Positions 15,034 to 28,483 of a stretch of 64,000 bases of DNA are shown piece by piece (the stretch's first letter is position 1; each line of letters opens with the position of its first letter). This DNA is from Rhynochetos jubatus (lineage: Eukaryota; Chordata; Aves; Eurypygiformes; Rhynochetidae): NCBI GenBank assembly GCA_027574665.1, contig CM050656.1:9685501-9749500 (forward strand). The letters run 5' to 3'. The notes beneath the pieces were generated by a model that worked only from the letters and a program-made list of their open reading frames with translations, made no database searches and was not told the DNA's origin. The position numbers and the translations under genes are program-made.

Positions 15034-15124
15034 GTCACTTCCTGGGTAACAACACTGTGATTGATGTTCTGAGACAAGCAGGATTTGAAGTGGAGCACAC
15101 CCCTCCTGGACAACCAATTGGAAA
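15034..15124 (+). CDS. TRABD2B: TRABD2B internal coding exon: C-terminal end of the TraB/TIKI metalloprotease domain
   Basis: This 91 bp exon lies between a TTTTAG acceptor (AG at 15032-15033) and a GTAAGC donor at 15125. It begins with the last two bases of a split Gly codon and ends with two bases of the next split codon. It encodes 29 whole residues, starting [20 protein letters not shown] and ending in a Pro/Gly-rich PPGQPIG tail. The pattern is the typical end of a TraB domain (GxGHxxGxxxVxxxLRxxGxxV). In TIKI proteases the His of this second GX2H motif helps bind the catalytic metal; here it is the codon at 15036-15038, so the intron splits the motif. An N-glycosylation sequon (NNT) follows. 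TIKI proteins cleave the N-terminus of Wnt ligands and inactivate them. Identification as the 2B paralogue rests mainly on the two downstream exons. The upstream exon is not in the window. Confidence 0.93.
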
Positions 15125-16739
15125 GTAAGCAGCTGCCCACAGATTATTAATCACTTTCTCTCATTTTCTTTCTTTTTCTCCCTTTTTTCTGTGACAAGCA
15201 AGATCATTGCATTAGTACAGGAGGTGGGTGAGGATGTGAGGAACCTCTGTTTCCCACCCAAGTTCCAGACAAAGAGTGCATTGTAAAGCATCCGTTGTGT
15301 CAGTTTGGAAACATATGGAGCCTCAGTGGCTGCTTTTTTCACTTGGGGACATTGTTCATGTCACAGCTGCCTCACTATACCAGATCAAAAATGCCAGTTT
15401 CTTTGTTTTCAAGAAACATCTAGTCCAGTTCATTTTCCCCCATGGCTGTTTTGTCTTTTTCTCTCCATGGGGTTTTAGTTCCTTCTCTATTTCAGGGCAA
15501 TAGACTGCCACCAACTTCATTTTTCAGGCCTCTCTGTCAGGCTGCTCTTCTCCAGGTGGAATTTCAGTTTTGCCTGAAGGACCAGATTTAATGTAGCAGA
15601 TGCGCCTTGGAAAGTGTGGTGGGTAGGTAAAAAGCAATTCAGTATTCCCTGAGCTTCTCCAGCTATCTGATGAAATAAAGCAGACAAGAAGGATTGATTA
15701 CCAGGCTCTTGGCAATCTTCGTTAGTATAAGATAAAGTATGGCACAAAATTGTCCTCAGTTGGTGAAAAATCCCCTAGACTTTTCTCTTTCCTTGCCATT
15801 TAGATGAGGTCTCTGTCTGAAGACATCCTAGACAATAAAACTGGGAGGGATGGTGAGAGACCGTCTAGCTGTTCAAAGTTAGACTTTCCCTTGCATTCTG
15901 CAGATAAAAATTGGCTGAGATTGCTGTCACAGGACTGTTATCCTTGTTAGGCGAAAGTGTTAGCGGCATGCTCCTGTCCCTGTGGGCAGACGTGACATGG
16001 TCCAAATGTGAGGTGAGTTTCAATATGGAGGATTAATTGCAGGCTTAGTAGTCCATGTCTGAAAAAGCTACGTTTAATATAGTGGGAAAATCTGGCTGAT
16101 CAAACCTTGTTTGTGCAACATCCGCAATAATTCATATAGAATATAATATGGCTCAACTGCACATAAGTGTCTTTGACAAAGCATTTAGCCTAAACACTTC
16201 TTGGAGTATGTTGGGCAATAAAAGCGCAGTCTTAAATAACAGTGGGCAAAAGAGGAAGCAAAAGCTGTCAAACACAAGGAAGAACACATATTCAGAGGAA
16301 CTTTAAGAAGCACTTTGGCAGAGGGAGAAAAGTCAACATGGCACAGGGAAGAGCAGTAAACACTGTAAGTGACTGGAGCTGGAAATTTTGGCTAAAATCA
16401 ACAAAAATGCTTTTGTCTAAAAATACAGCATAGCAGAAAAACCAAGCAAACTGTACCAAAACAGCTGTGGTATACTGTGCCTAGGTTTCTAACAAAGAAA
16501 CCTTCAGGGAAGCAGGCACTTTCCTCAGCACTTTTCATTTAGTTGAAAGTATCGTCTTCCCATGAAGAGTATTCCAACTGGAAATTGTGAAACTATTAAT
16601 TTATTGGCTGTTTGCAAGCCCATCAGAACAAAGAAAGATACAGTAGTGTAAGAGATGTCCAAGAATAGTCTTTGCTCTTTATGGTCTTGGGATATGTCTA
16701 TACACGTCATTGTAGATTTGAAATAAGGTGATGGGGCAG

Positions 16740-16840
16740 GAAATCTACTCTGCTCTAGGTGATCCTGCTCTGGCAGGGGCACTGGACTAGAAGACCCCTA
16801 GAGATCCCTTGAAACTCCTAACACTCTGTGAATCTGTGAA
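16740..16840 (+). mobile_element. CR1 LINE 3'-end fragment
   Basis: The stretch around GGACTAGAAGACCCCTAGAG, with a nearby GATCCCTTGAAACTCC, follows the well-known CR1 3'UTR pattern (actagatgacctctagaggtcccttccaac). It ends in degenerate copies of the CR1 terminal octamer (ACTCTGTG, AATCTGTG) with no poly(A) tail, as is usual for CR1. It is a 5'-truncated, diverged copy in the same orientation as the host gene. The left boundary is approximate. Confidence 0.8.
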
Positions 16841-19800
16841 ATTTCAAACAAAGCCACTGCTTAATGTTGACTTACTGCCAATATGGGGCACCTCTGTGTG
16901 TGTGTTCCCCTACCTTGGCAGAGGTGTCTCTTGTTCATGATGCCTTCCCTAAAATTGTCAGTCCCTAGGGGAAATGCACTTGAAAACAAGTGGACTTGGA
17001 CTGCAGCCTAGAACAACGTGTATGTCCTTAGTTGAATTATCCTACACTTGGTAGCTTCTGCTCCCATGTCCAGCACTGGGCAGGTTGGTCCCTTTGTCTG
17101 TACCCTAATTCCAGTGGGGTCTGTTCTGAACATCAAACATACGAAACTTTATTAAAGCATGTGATGTTGTGCGTGTGCACTGGATTGAGTTGAGAGGGAG
17201 CATATGGTTGTACTCTATAAAGATTAGATGCTCTGTATGTTTTCCTATGGTCTGATGATCCAAGCAGATCAGCCAGACTTAGATGAGAATACAGAAAGAA
17301 AAATAAATGGTGTGGTAAAGAAATTCAGAATTGCTGCTAAATTGCATTACTCAAGGTGCAGAAACAGTAGAAGATTACAGAAAGTTTAAATAAAGAGAAT
17401 TTAAATATATTCACAGGAAACAGCTTGCTGTCGTTAGGAAAAAAGAGAGTCCCAGATCTGCACATCAGGGACTGTATTTTCACTGTCCTACAGCTGGGGC
17501 TGTAGCCATCAGAAGTGCTTGGGGCTCCCCCTTAGGAACAAGGAGGCTGCTGCAAAACATTTTGTCTCTCCATTTTTAGAATAGATTGTATTTTATGATT
17601 TTTGGGCAAGCTGTAAAAGGCAGTCTAGTCAAACACAGTTGTGTCAAAATGTGACAGCATATTCAAAAAGCATAGCCAGTTAATTGTTGTGATGTTGGGG
17701 TTGTGTTGCTGTAATTGAGAATCTTGAAGAACCTTGAATTTTTGTCTGCTCTTCTTTTTTTGCTCTCCTCTTTCCTTTTTAAAAGATAAAGACTTTTGGA
17801 AACAGAAATGCCCAGAAGAGGAAGCGTTTCAAGATAGTGGCTGTATTAATTACATGTATACATAAAATAAACAGGTTTCTGCAAGCAGAAATTGCTTTAT
17901 GGGTTATAGAGATGCAGGTGTATTCATCTTGATTCTTGTGAAGCCATTCATGAGAGTATTTCTCTCCTCTGATGAAACCCAAAAGAGACAATTCTGCTTT
18001 ACTTCACAAAAAGTTGTATAAGGGAGTCAAGCCCACTGCATTGCATTCTGGCACTGACAGTTGAAAAACTGGATAGTGGTCAGGGAAGATCAGGTGGGCT
18101 CTAATGTAGAGATTGGTGGGGGTGGACAACACATGGAAAAAATGCAAGGGTTGGGAAAAGCTGAAGCAGCTGCATGCTTACGTTTTGGCCAAGGGAATTC
18201 AAAAAAGGATTGTTGTGGATGGATTATGCACAGCAGGACAAAGAGGAACAATTTGAGCTGGCACACAGGAGCATTTGGAGGTATATCGTATTGAAACTGA
18301 GGGTGGTTTTGGCTGAATATCAGTGATTTTTTTGACAGTAATTTGCAGGACATTCTTTCTCAGGTTAAGTCAGAAGCCCCATTATTTGAAACTATGAAAG
18401 TAATTTTACCAAAACATGCATGCTACATCCTACTTACTACCAAAGCTGCCTTGCCAAAAAAGCAAATACTGTTTTTCTTTAATATCTCTCCTTCTAGAAC
18501 AGTCTGATTATTATTAATAAAATTATTAGTAGTCTGATCTTCACTGTTCAATAATAATGAAGCAGTGGTACCATAAATAGGTAGGGTAGTCTAAGTCATT
18601 TAAGCTCTGCCATCCATTTCAGCTTCAGAAAGGATGAGAACACATTTTTAGAAAACAGCTAGTACTGTTCCTGTGTATCAGAAAAGCCTTGGGAAGAGTG
18701 AAACAGGACAAAGACCAAAGCTGTTTATGCTTTCAGTTACATGCAGGCTGGGTAAAGCAAGAAGAATGTTGGCTTCCTCTATCCAAAAAGCTAAGCATGG
18801 CGTGTGAAATGGCTGCTTTTTAAGCCAACCAAACCAAACACATAGAGTCTTACATTTCTGTTGTCTAGTGACAAACAGAGATTTGAGCCAAGTTCTCCCT
18901 TTCTTTAAGGTATAGGGGAAAAGTAAAGAAGGACCTTGGCAGGCTAGAAGAGAAAGTCAAGACATGGAGGGGTTTGATAGCTCCAGAATCAATGAAATGG
19001 CGAAGAAAAGATCATCTAAAGTACATTTAGCTGGTGTGGAGCTCTTTGGGAGCTCTCACCGGCTTGATTTCTGAAATCCCCCAGCTCTGTTCATCTGCCT
19101 GATGGCCCACTGTTGACCTTCCTGAGCCTATTCTAGAATCCCACCAGCTGATTATTGAAAATACCTTCTTTAAAGCTCGACCCCTTTCTGTAAAAGAAGC
19201 CCTGCTGCACTCTGCATGCAGAATGGTGCTGTAAACACTTGAGAACTTATACTCACATTGGCTTCATTTGTTTATTTTGTTGCCTGAGGGAAAGCATCCC
19301 AAATCCATTTGCCTGACAACCTTCGACAGAATTCATGTTTGCTTCTTATTTTGCTGGCTGTCCTCCTTGTCCCCAAATAAAGGTATTGGAAAGTGAATGG
19401 CTGAATCAGTATCTCATTGCTTTGCTCTGAGATAAGGAAGGCAACTTCTTTTTTTGTGGGTCTTCTGCCAACTGGCTGTCCCTACCCCTCTCTATCTTCA
19501 GAAAGCAGAGCTGCATGCTTGGGGTGGGGAGAGAGGAGGAGATGGGAGAAAGTTTTCCCTCACATGGATTCCAGTGGCTTGAGCAGATAAAAGGCCACAG
19601 CTGCTTCACATTTAATTGGAAACAGCCAAATTGCAAGATCAATCCCGGAAGCACCTGTGTCCATGATGACTCTATTGTTACTGGGTTCTCAGAATCAGCT
19701 CTGACCTTCTGCCACGCGCCAAGCCCTGATGTGCTGCACACTGTTCTCGCGGCCAGAAAAACATGCAGTGGCGCTTGTTTCCATCAGACTGCTCTTGCAG

Positions 19801-22800
19801 ATATTATGCTCAACGCTACCTTCTTTCAGAATGAGACAATTCAGGACAAGCTTTCATTTCTGCCCATCTGAGAGTTTATTACAAACTCTGAGTTCTGCTG
19901 TAGAAATTAATTACCCTTCCTCTGTATGTTTGAACTTCCTGGCGCAGTCAAAGCAACATGTCTTTGCTGTTGTAGCTTATTCCTTTTCTTCTTTCTGCAG
20001 TAAAGAGCTTGCTCCTTCACCTTTTCCTATAGCATCCTACAGGTGTGACCCAGGCTCTCCTACTCAGCGCTGTCTCATGGTGGAAGTCTTTGCTCCACTG
20101 TGAATGCTTTCTTCTTCCCCATGGGATGAAAGTATACCTGATTCGCTCAGTAATGAAGACATTTCACTCCATCAGGATCTCTAACCTTCACGAGGTGATA
20201 TACAGAGATGGGAAAATGTTTCTCCACAGCCCCAGATTGATAAAAGTGCCAGTTCAGTAGGTTATATCCCAGAAACTTATGGATGCTATCAGAGCCATCA
20301 GGAGTCTCCCAGTAGTTGCCAACTTCCTTAGGATGCCCAAGCAACTTTGGCTTTCTGGTGTCAGCCTGGCAAGGTTACTCCACTCTTCTTAGCTGTTAAT
20401 GTTCGGAATGTGTTTGGGAGAATGTTAAAGCTGTAGTGGAATAAGTAACATTTTATTTATAAAAGAGATGAGTGAAAAAAAAATGAGAGCTGTGACACTT
20501 TCAATGGAAACAACTGAATTAACTGAGGAAAAAAGGAGAGTTGGGGAGATGTTAGCCTATTCTGGATCCCATCTCTTTTGAGACAGGGAAAAGTGCACTA
20601 CTTTTTTTTCTGTGGGTGGAATAATCACCCTGCTGGGATGCTGCAGTTCTTCTTAATCCTATTATAAACCATTGGACCTTTCACTTGATCTGAGCCTGAA
20701 GATCATACTCCCTTCACTAGCTTCCTTCCCTCAGAAGAAAAGCAAACCCATTATTTAGGGGGGTTTCTCTGACAGCATAATTTGCAGTAAGAGGTGTACA
20801 GGGATTCAGTGGGGTTCATCTGCATGCATTGGCAAATTTATTGCCTCACCTAACATCGGAGAATATGACTACTTAATGCTGAAAATATTTAGACATGAAA
20901 ATATGCACATTAAATTTTCAAGCAATTCCCACGTGCCTGTAAAATATCCTCCTTTGCAATTTAATTGTCTTTGTGTCTATAATTACCTTACAACAACAAA
21001 GTTTGAGCCGCTCGAAGTAACTCTTAGAGGGAAAAAAATTGAAGAAAATCTCCAAGAGTTGGTGGGGAAGCAAAGGTAACTTAGAGGTTCTCAGCTATAG
21101 AAACTTAATTATCCTGTCACTTCCCGAGCAACATATTCCTTAGGGCCAGTGCATCTGCATGTTTAGGCCACCTTTAAATTCTGAACACCACCTGAAAGAG
21201 TGGAATTTAGCAACTCTCTACAGAAAGGATCTGGGAAAGAGTGAGATAATTCATGGTGTTGGTGAAAGAATATGGAACAAAACTTCTCTGGAATTTTGTG
21301 CTTGACTAGTTCTCCCAGTGGGACATTCGCTTTTCTCTATAATCAGATTTTATCCTTGGCAAAATTTCTGGTTTCTTTTGAAAAAGCTGTTTTGTATTCC
21401 ATATCCTCCTGTTCCTTGGGAACTTGCACACAGGGCCAGTGGGGAGTCTGGGCTGGCTTCTTTTTGCTCAGGGGCACTTTGCTCGCTGAGCTGTCCTGAA
21501 GCCAGTGCTAAGGTTTCTAGGGGTTTTGCTGCTCTGCAGCCCATCAGTTTTAGGAGATCTCTATCTCATACTCCGTAAACTATCTAATAGTGAACTTACA
21601 GAGCCTTGGAGATTTCAAAAGTTCAGAGCTAGTTCTTACTTTATTTTCTAGCCAAATTTTGGAGTTATTGTTTCCACAGGAGAAGCTGATTTTTCATCCT
21701 CTTTCTGCTTCCAGCCAATTCTAATGCAGATCTTTTCACCTAAGGTCGCTAGTATAAGGTGAAAAATTCTGGTCTATAATTACTAGAGATAAAACTGATC
21801 CAAGCTTCATGGAAGTCAACAACAAGGCTTCCATCGGTGCCAGTAGCTTTAGAGGTCATGGTTAACATGAGATTGTTGCTGATTCTCTCTTGTCTTTGGT
21901 TGTGAGGAGCTATGAGGGAATTGGTAGAAAACTAAGAGTGTTCACACAGTTGTGCAGATGCTTACTATAGTCAGTGTAAAAAAAGGGTCCTTTTCCAGAG
22001 GACTGCTCACGAGTGTCTTAGCCAGCTCAACTTGCTTGCAGTACGCGTCTGGCTAGTTTTAGATGACTAATCATTTTGTGAGATGAATTCCCTCCTATTT
22101 GAAGGACTTGGGCCACATGTTCATGTTGGACAGTGTCACTGGACCCATTTTTGTGGAAAAATTGCACCATCCCCCCCTCCAGTATTATACTGAAACAGGG
22201 AGATTGTGAGGTTTGTGTTTGTGTATTCAGCCCGCACTTGTCCTGTGGATTGATGGCCTCTGTCCCAAGTGATCTCAATCTGGGCTGAAGTGCAGCTGCA
22301 CTTTGTAACAGCTCAAGGGGCACCAAGGTATCAAGTGGTATTGTGTGCTTTGAAAGATGTCGTTTATCTAAGGAAGTTTGTGGTCTGTTTGCTGTCACTC
22401 TCTCTTTGCAGCACCGACTTCCTTTACCTTCACTATCATGTTGTCAGGCAAAGAGACCTCACACGTTAGGACAGACAGCTTTTCCACTTCCAGAGCTGAC
22501 TTCTTTTCCTTCAACAAGAGGTCTGTGGGTTGTGTTGCAATCAGTAGAGCTTCTTGATTCAGCATGAGTGTAATTAATAGTAATTTTGCTTGCAGGGAGC
22601 TCTTTAACCTGCATGAGTTCCTAAAAAAGGAGCGGGAAGAAAGGGAGTCAATGACTTTTTTCATTGATGTTTCCATTTAAAATCCTTTCAAGAACAGTGC
22701 CTTAAAAGAAGATGGTTAGGGATAGTTTTCTACATAGGAATACACTGACAAGTGCATTTTCCATCTTTCATGAGCAATCAGGTGTTCATAGAGACATTCT

Positions 22801-25800
22801 TCACAGTTTAAATGAGGTTAGAAGACCCTCAAAACAACATTGTGTGGTTGGTGGCATGGCCAAATCCACACTCCTTGTGGGTGGATCTTGTTGTGGCAAG
22901 CTGTGAAATTTACTGAAACCTTTCTCAATTGCCCCTACAAGTAGAAGGTCACTTTAATGTATATATGCAATGTCATCTTGTGCCATTTCTTGTCCACTTC
23001 AGTGCAGAATAGTCTCCCTTTTAACAGCTCATGGTATCTCAGCCAAGCTAGGTGGCTTCACACTGGCTGCAACCCAGCTTTGGATCTGAAATGACTGTGC
23101 GGATGTCCCTTTAGGAGAACCGTAGTGAAGGGTCAGACTGAGAAGCATGTATATCAGCTGCTCCTCCTAGTTAAGTGCCGATAGTAGGAGCAGGAATGCG
23201 GGGAAAAAAGTAAGTTCTTATAACAGGTCTAGTAAATTAGAAATGAGGAATATATGTAGCACTTGTCACAGTAAATAACTTAGAAGCCAGAATACGTTTT
23301 CATGTCATAATCATTGAATCATTTTTATGAGAAGTCAAAGTAAATTTGTATGTAATCTGTAAAGTATGTAGAGAGTTTAATTCATTCAGTAAATCATGTG
23401 TTGGGAATACTGTACCCAGCTCCAGATCAGATATACTTCAGAGAAGCTTTAAGATTTTAAAATCCTTCCACAAGCTAAACTGGTCTACAGAACCTTTGGA
23501 GGTTCACCCTCCTCTGGAACTCATGCTCCATGCAAGTGAACGTCATACTGACATGTTTCCCATTTCCTGGGGATTAAATTGCTGTGTTTGATGACTCAGG
23601 ACTTCCCAAGAAAGCAGCTCAGTCACTCACTGTGTCTTAAGCGGTCTCTGTTGTCTCAGAGGACATGTCTTCTCTTGCACAGTGATTCATGATTTCAGAG
23701 CAGAGGATCAGCGTGCTCTTTCTTTTTTTTTTTTTTCCTTCCCACAAAGTTAATTAATAAAACAAATTTCTATTAGTGGGTGTTGAAAGACTGGCTTTCC
23801 ACCTACACTCCCAAATGCTCGGCATTCCAGGGAGAATGAAAAATGGACCTGTGAATAGAAACAGGAGGGAGGAAAAATGGATCAGATGCTGTGTATGGAT
23901 ATAGATACAGTGGCTGTCAATTGATATGATGGAAGAACATCCTGAATGAAGACAATTTCCCACAACCATGATTGCTAAAAATACGCTACTACAGTGATCC
24001 AATTTCAGAAATAATACATGAAAATTTACAGAGAGGGATTAGGGAACAAGGAGTGTCTGACAGAACTGAATCATGTGTTTGGGCCTCCACCGTGACCTCT
24101 TGTTCAGGCAGGTGTCTGCATGGACAACATTTGTTCTGCTTGTGAAGATTGGATCCTTTGCCACTGTCACAGACCTCTGCGACTCCAGTTGGTCAGGAGA
24201 AGCACCTGGAGGATTCACCCTGTCGTGGCCACTGTGGATGTGGATCTGGCTATGCCCAACTCTCTGCCTCATCTGTAGCCCCACCATGGCACAGAATTGC
24301 TCATCAGCACCACAAATCAGCCTAAATTTACACCCAGCATGGGCATAACTCCTGTCGACTTCAGCGAGAAAACAGTTGGTCCCGCAGGGGACCAGCGTTC
24401 ACAAAAGGGATAGGTTTGGGGATATATCCCCTTTTTACTGCTCTGTGGGATGTCAGACCAGCTGCTCGTGGCAGCTCACAGAGGAATTGAGATCTAATTT
24501 GGGGCTCTCATTTGTGGGTAAGAGCACTCTGAAGCTTTTCTCCACTGACTCCCAGGACACATGTCAAGTCAAGGATACTAAGATTTTCCTGTAAAACTGC
24601 AGCAACTCAGCAGCAAAGTCAAAGCTCTGAGCATTTTGGTACCAGTGCCCTGTCTGGCCACTGGATTTGAATCTCCTGTCATCTGACCCCAGCTTCACAT
24701 TTCCAAATTAGTCTTGCAAAAATAAAGGCAGCCACAGAAATACCTCTGTCGAGACAGCACATCCCTGTTTATGTTTGAACGGCCGATACGAATCTAGAGT
24801 CCCCAGCGATCAAAGTGCATATTCGGAGATGAGCCCCATGTTGTGTTTGAAGTGAGCGCAGCACTTTGAAACAAGGATGAAGCAGGAATAAATCAGGATG
24901 AAGGATGTAGGGCATTAACTACTTTACATGAAATCCCTGCTGGAAAGACGTGGCCAGTGTTCCAAAGTTTTCCTTGGAGAGAGCTCGGAAGTTGCATACC
25001 AGCCTATTTGTGGAAAGCTAAACAGTTCCCTATTGTCCTTGATGTGAAATGCTTCCCAGATAAACACTTTCTCCCTCCATTGAAGAAAAATGATACAGCC
25101 TGTCCGGAGCTCTAACACAGAGGACTACGTTGGCACTGCTCAGCCTCTGCAAAGTGGCTGGTTTCTGTTGGCACTGGGCTTTCCTGAAGGCTATACAGTT
25201 CATATACGTGTCAGCATCGTTAAGAAAATGCTATGTTATTTAGTGAGACTGGGATAATCTTCAAGGGTTTAATAACGTTGTGTGCCCACATCTTTGCGTC
25301 TCTGGGTTCATTATACCCCTGGAATGTAAATCCCAATCCACAGTGGCTAAACAAGGTTCACATGGATCTCAAATGCTTTTGTGGTATTGTCTCCTCCTGA
25401 TTTCTGAAGGGGAACGAAAACATTGCTAGCTGAAATAAATTCACATGGTTCTCTACAAGGAAAGCAGTAAACCTCTGCTGCTCTGCTGGGTTTAGGTTGT
25501 AACATTGGCTGCATTTGTGGCATTTTAAGTCATTTTAAGGAATTATTCCTAACACCCACAGAGTCAAGGCATTATATTCTAGCACAAGGAGGATCCAGAA
25601 GTCCCTGCATGAACTCTGGAAAGAAAAAGCTGATTGCTGAAATCGGCAGTGCTAAGAGTCAAGGCGGTCTAGCACCAGGGACTGGCGGTGGTTTGGCGCA
25701 GGTCAGTGCGGGGCTCTTCCTCTGCTTACCCCATCCTGGCAGATGCAGATCTGAAGGACTGTTGTGTCCCCACCTCTGACTCCAGTTTGGGCACACACAT

Positions 25801-28462
25801 GATTTTGTTGGGTGCCTCCTTCCTTCCTCGGTGGTGCCATGCAGGCTGAAGATCTCCCCAAGAACAGTGGGTTATTCCACTCATTGACCTACAGTTAATG
25901 GATGAAATAGATGCACAGATTTGGGGTTTGCCCCTATTTTCTCAAAGCAAATGTTGCTTCGCATTTGTGACAAAGGAATCATCTTTCTTACCTTAGAAGC
26001 ATGTGATTTTTACTAATGAAAATTGTGCACGTGTATCAAACAATATAGATTAGGTTTCAGGTTGCAAATGAAACTGGGAAGCGCAACTTCCATTGACATT
26101 TAGCAGGCATTGAGATTTTAAATCCCTGAGGCAATTTTAGAAAAATCCCCCTGGAGGAGATAGGACTTTTACTTGAAAGAAAGCAGAGTTAACAGGGGGT
26201 TTGTTTGCTTGTTTTATAAATGCAGCCATGAATTTAGGGCAATTTCGATGTATTCAAGCATTCATACTGATAGTGATCATTGCTGAATGGCCAACAGTTC
26301 CCACTCAAACCAGGGAAAGGCAGCAGATGAAATGCACACGGAACCAGCAGTGTTTTAAATGAGATGATGGAGCAGGAGACTAATTTTATTTTCTTCTTCT
26401 TTCACTATTGGGGTACACTGTCCAACTCCCTCTTAACTTCCCTGCTTTTCCAAGAAAACCCTGGTCAGTAAGTGTATAACAGACCTGGTGAGGTCCAGGA
26501 GTCCTATGGGTTTTCTAATTATTGGACTCTGGTACCTAGGAAAGGACTGAGCTGATACCTGAGCCTTTCCCCATAAAGCCTGACTCCTTCCTGCTTATTT
26601 TCATATAAATAAGGACATAAGCTCTTTTTTAATCTCTGTCCAACTTGGCATAATTCAGTTACAACTGGCTGTCAGACTGAGTCTTAGTAGAGAAGGGAGG
26701 AGACAGGGACAGATGTGTGTGCAGAGTGTCATCATTTGCTCAGGAAAAGAACATTGCTTGAGTAGCCTGTGCTTCTGCCCAGAATTAACATCTCCATCTC
26801 AGTGGGCCTGGTGGGGCAGCCCCATCACTGCGAGATGAGTCAGATGAATCAGTCTGCGGTTTTAATTAAAACATCTTGTGTAGGCAGCATTTCAACAGCA
26901 CGAGCTGGCAGTTCTGCACTCTGGCCCACGCTTATCTGCCCGCAATGCTCACGCGGCCCCACCAGCACAACCTCCCTGAACCTTTGCTGTGTTTCTTCTC
27001 ACTATCTTCATGTAAGGTGGGGAGTTATCTCTATGGGTGGATGGAAAACTGGCACATAAAGAGTTTTTTAACTCCCTGAGCTGAACTATGACAGCACAGC
27101 TAGTTTAGGGTTAGTTAACCCCTAAACCACTGGGCGATCCCTCCCCAGTTGGGATTTGATGGGCAGTCCTCAGGCCAGGAGAGCTGTGAAAGCACTGACA
27201 GTGCTGTGCTGCTCTGAATAAATATGAGACAGATCTTGGCCACCACAGAACATGACACGGGGGTCATCTGAGTCTCCTTTCCAGTGCCTGAGACCCACCC
27301 ACTCCTCTCAGCAGGAAGCAATTGAACAGATGCTGCATGTGTGGACCTGCTTCCGGTGAAACTAGAAGATTTGTATGGGCTGTCTCTTTCTGGGCTTAGC
27401 ACTGCCCGGTACATGCCTGTCGATCTCACATTTGTGGTATGGAGACATCTCCTATCCACGGTTGATCTTAGCTGCCAGGGTGGAGCGCAACAGCAGAAAA
27501 AAAAGGTCAATGGTTTTCTGTGTCTGACACCACCATCAATTCAGCTCTACTGTGCAGACAGGGTAGTAGAAAATGATGGTCCCTTGGGGCCCTTTCGGCT
27601 AAGGCAGCATCCCTGACCTGTGCTGTGAATCCAGCACTTACAGTGGAAGGTGCTCTGGGACAGAGAGGCGTCCTCACTTACTAAAAGATGAAGTCCTTAC
27701 AGGGGAAGTAGCAAGGAACGATATTCAGTGTGGATTAAGAAGCAGTGGCAGAAGCTGAATGAAGGTTGCAAGCACAGAAATTGAACCCTTGCTTCTCTAG
27801 ACCCTTGGAAAATGAAGTGTGTATTCCAGTGTAGAGAGAACCTAATTCCATGAGTTGGGCACACTCTCCGTGGGGTAGAGAAGGCAGTTCACTTTAATAA
27901 TGCATACCAAAAAAAAAAAACCAAACCGAACTTTAAATTACCAAATTACTCTGAGAATAGAAGAGTGATTTTGAGATAAAAAGCCCTCTGCTAGCAAAGA
28001 AATACTGGTTTTTTTCTGTAGTTTGAGCTGGATTACAGTACCACCTCAGGGGAAGTCCTAGTTGGGTCACTCTCAAAGTGTTTCAGCTTTGCGTGGTGAT
28101 AAGAAGCTAACGTGACTGCTAGAACCCGTGCCAGATGCCAGGCATAGTTTAGATGAGTCTCTGACGTCTGTTAGACTTGTGATATTCCATGCTTTTCAGT
28201 AGCTAGGCAGTGCCACAAATACTAGGCTGTGATACCCTCTCAAACAACTGGCACTTAGATAAAGCATTTCCAGGCAAACAAACAAATAAATAAACACAGA
28301 CTAAGAAAACACATGCACATACAATGGAGGGAGGAGGCTTCTCCACTGACTTACTGTGCTCTGGGGAGCAGCAGAACAAGTGGTTTTCATTTTCCTGGTG
28401 TTTCACTTACTGCCACTTGGGGTTCTCTTCATGGGAGCAGAGCTGGGCTTAATCGCTGGTTT

Positions 28463-28483
28463 TGTGTATGTTTGTGTGTGTGT
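28463..28483. repeat. Short imperfect GT repeat
   Basis: An interrupted GT run (tGTGTATGTTTGTGTGTGTG) in the 23.8 kb intron; short and probably of low variability. Confidence 0.7.

Noticed and set aside
23390..23530. Possible CR1 internal fragment (GGGAATACTGTACCCAGCTC resembles a CR1 ORF2 segment).
   Set aside because: Only a short resemblance that does not continue on either side; too weak to annotate by eye.
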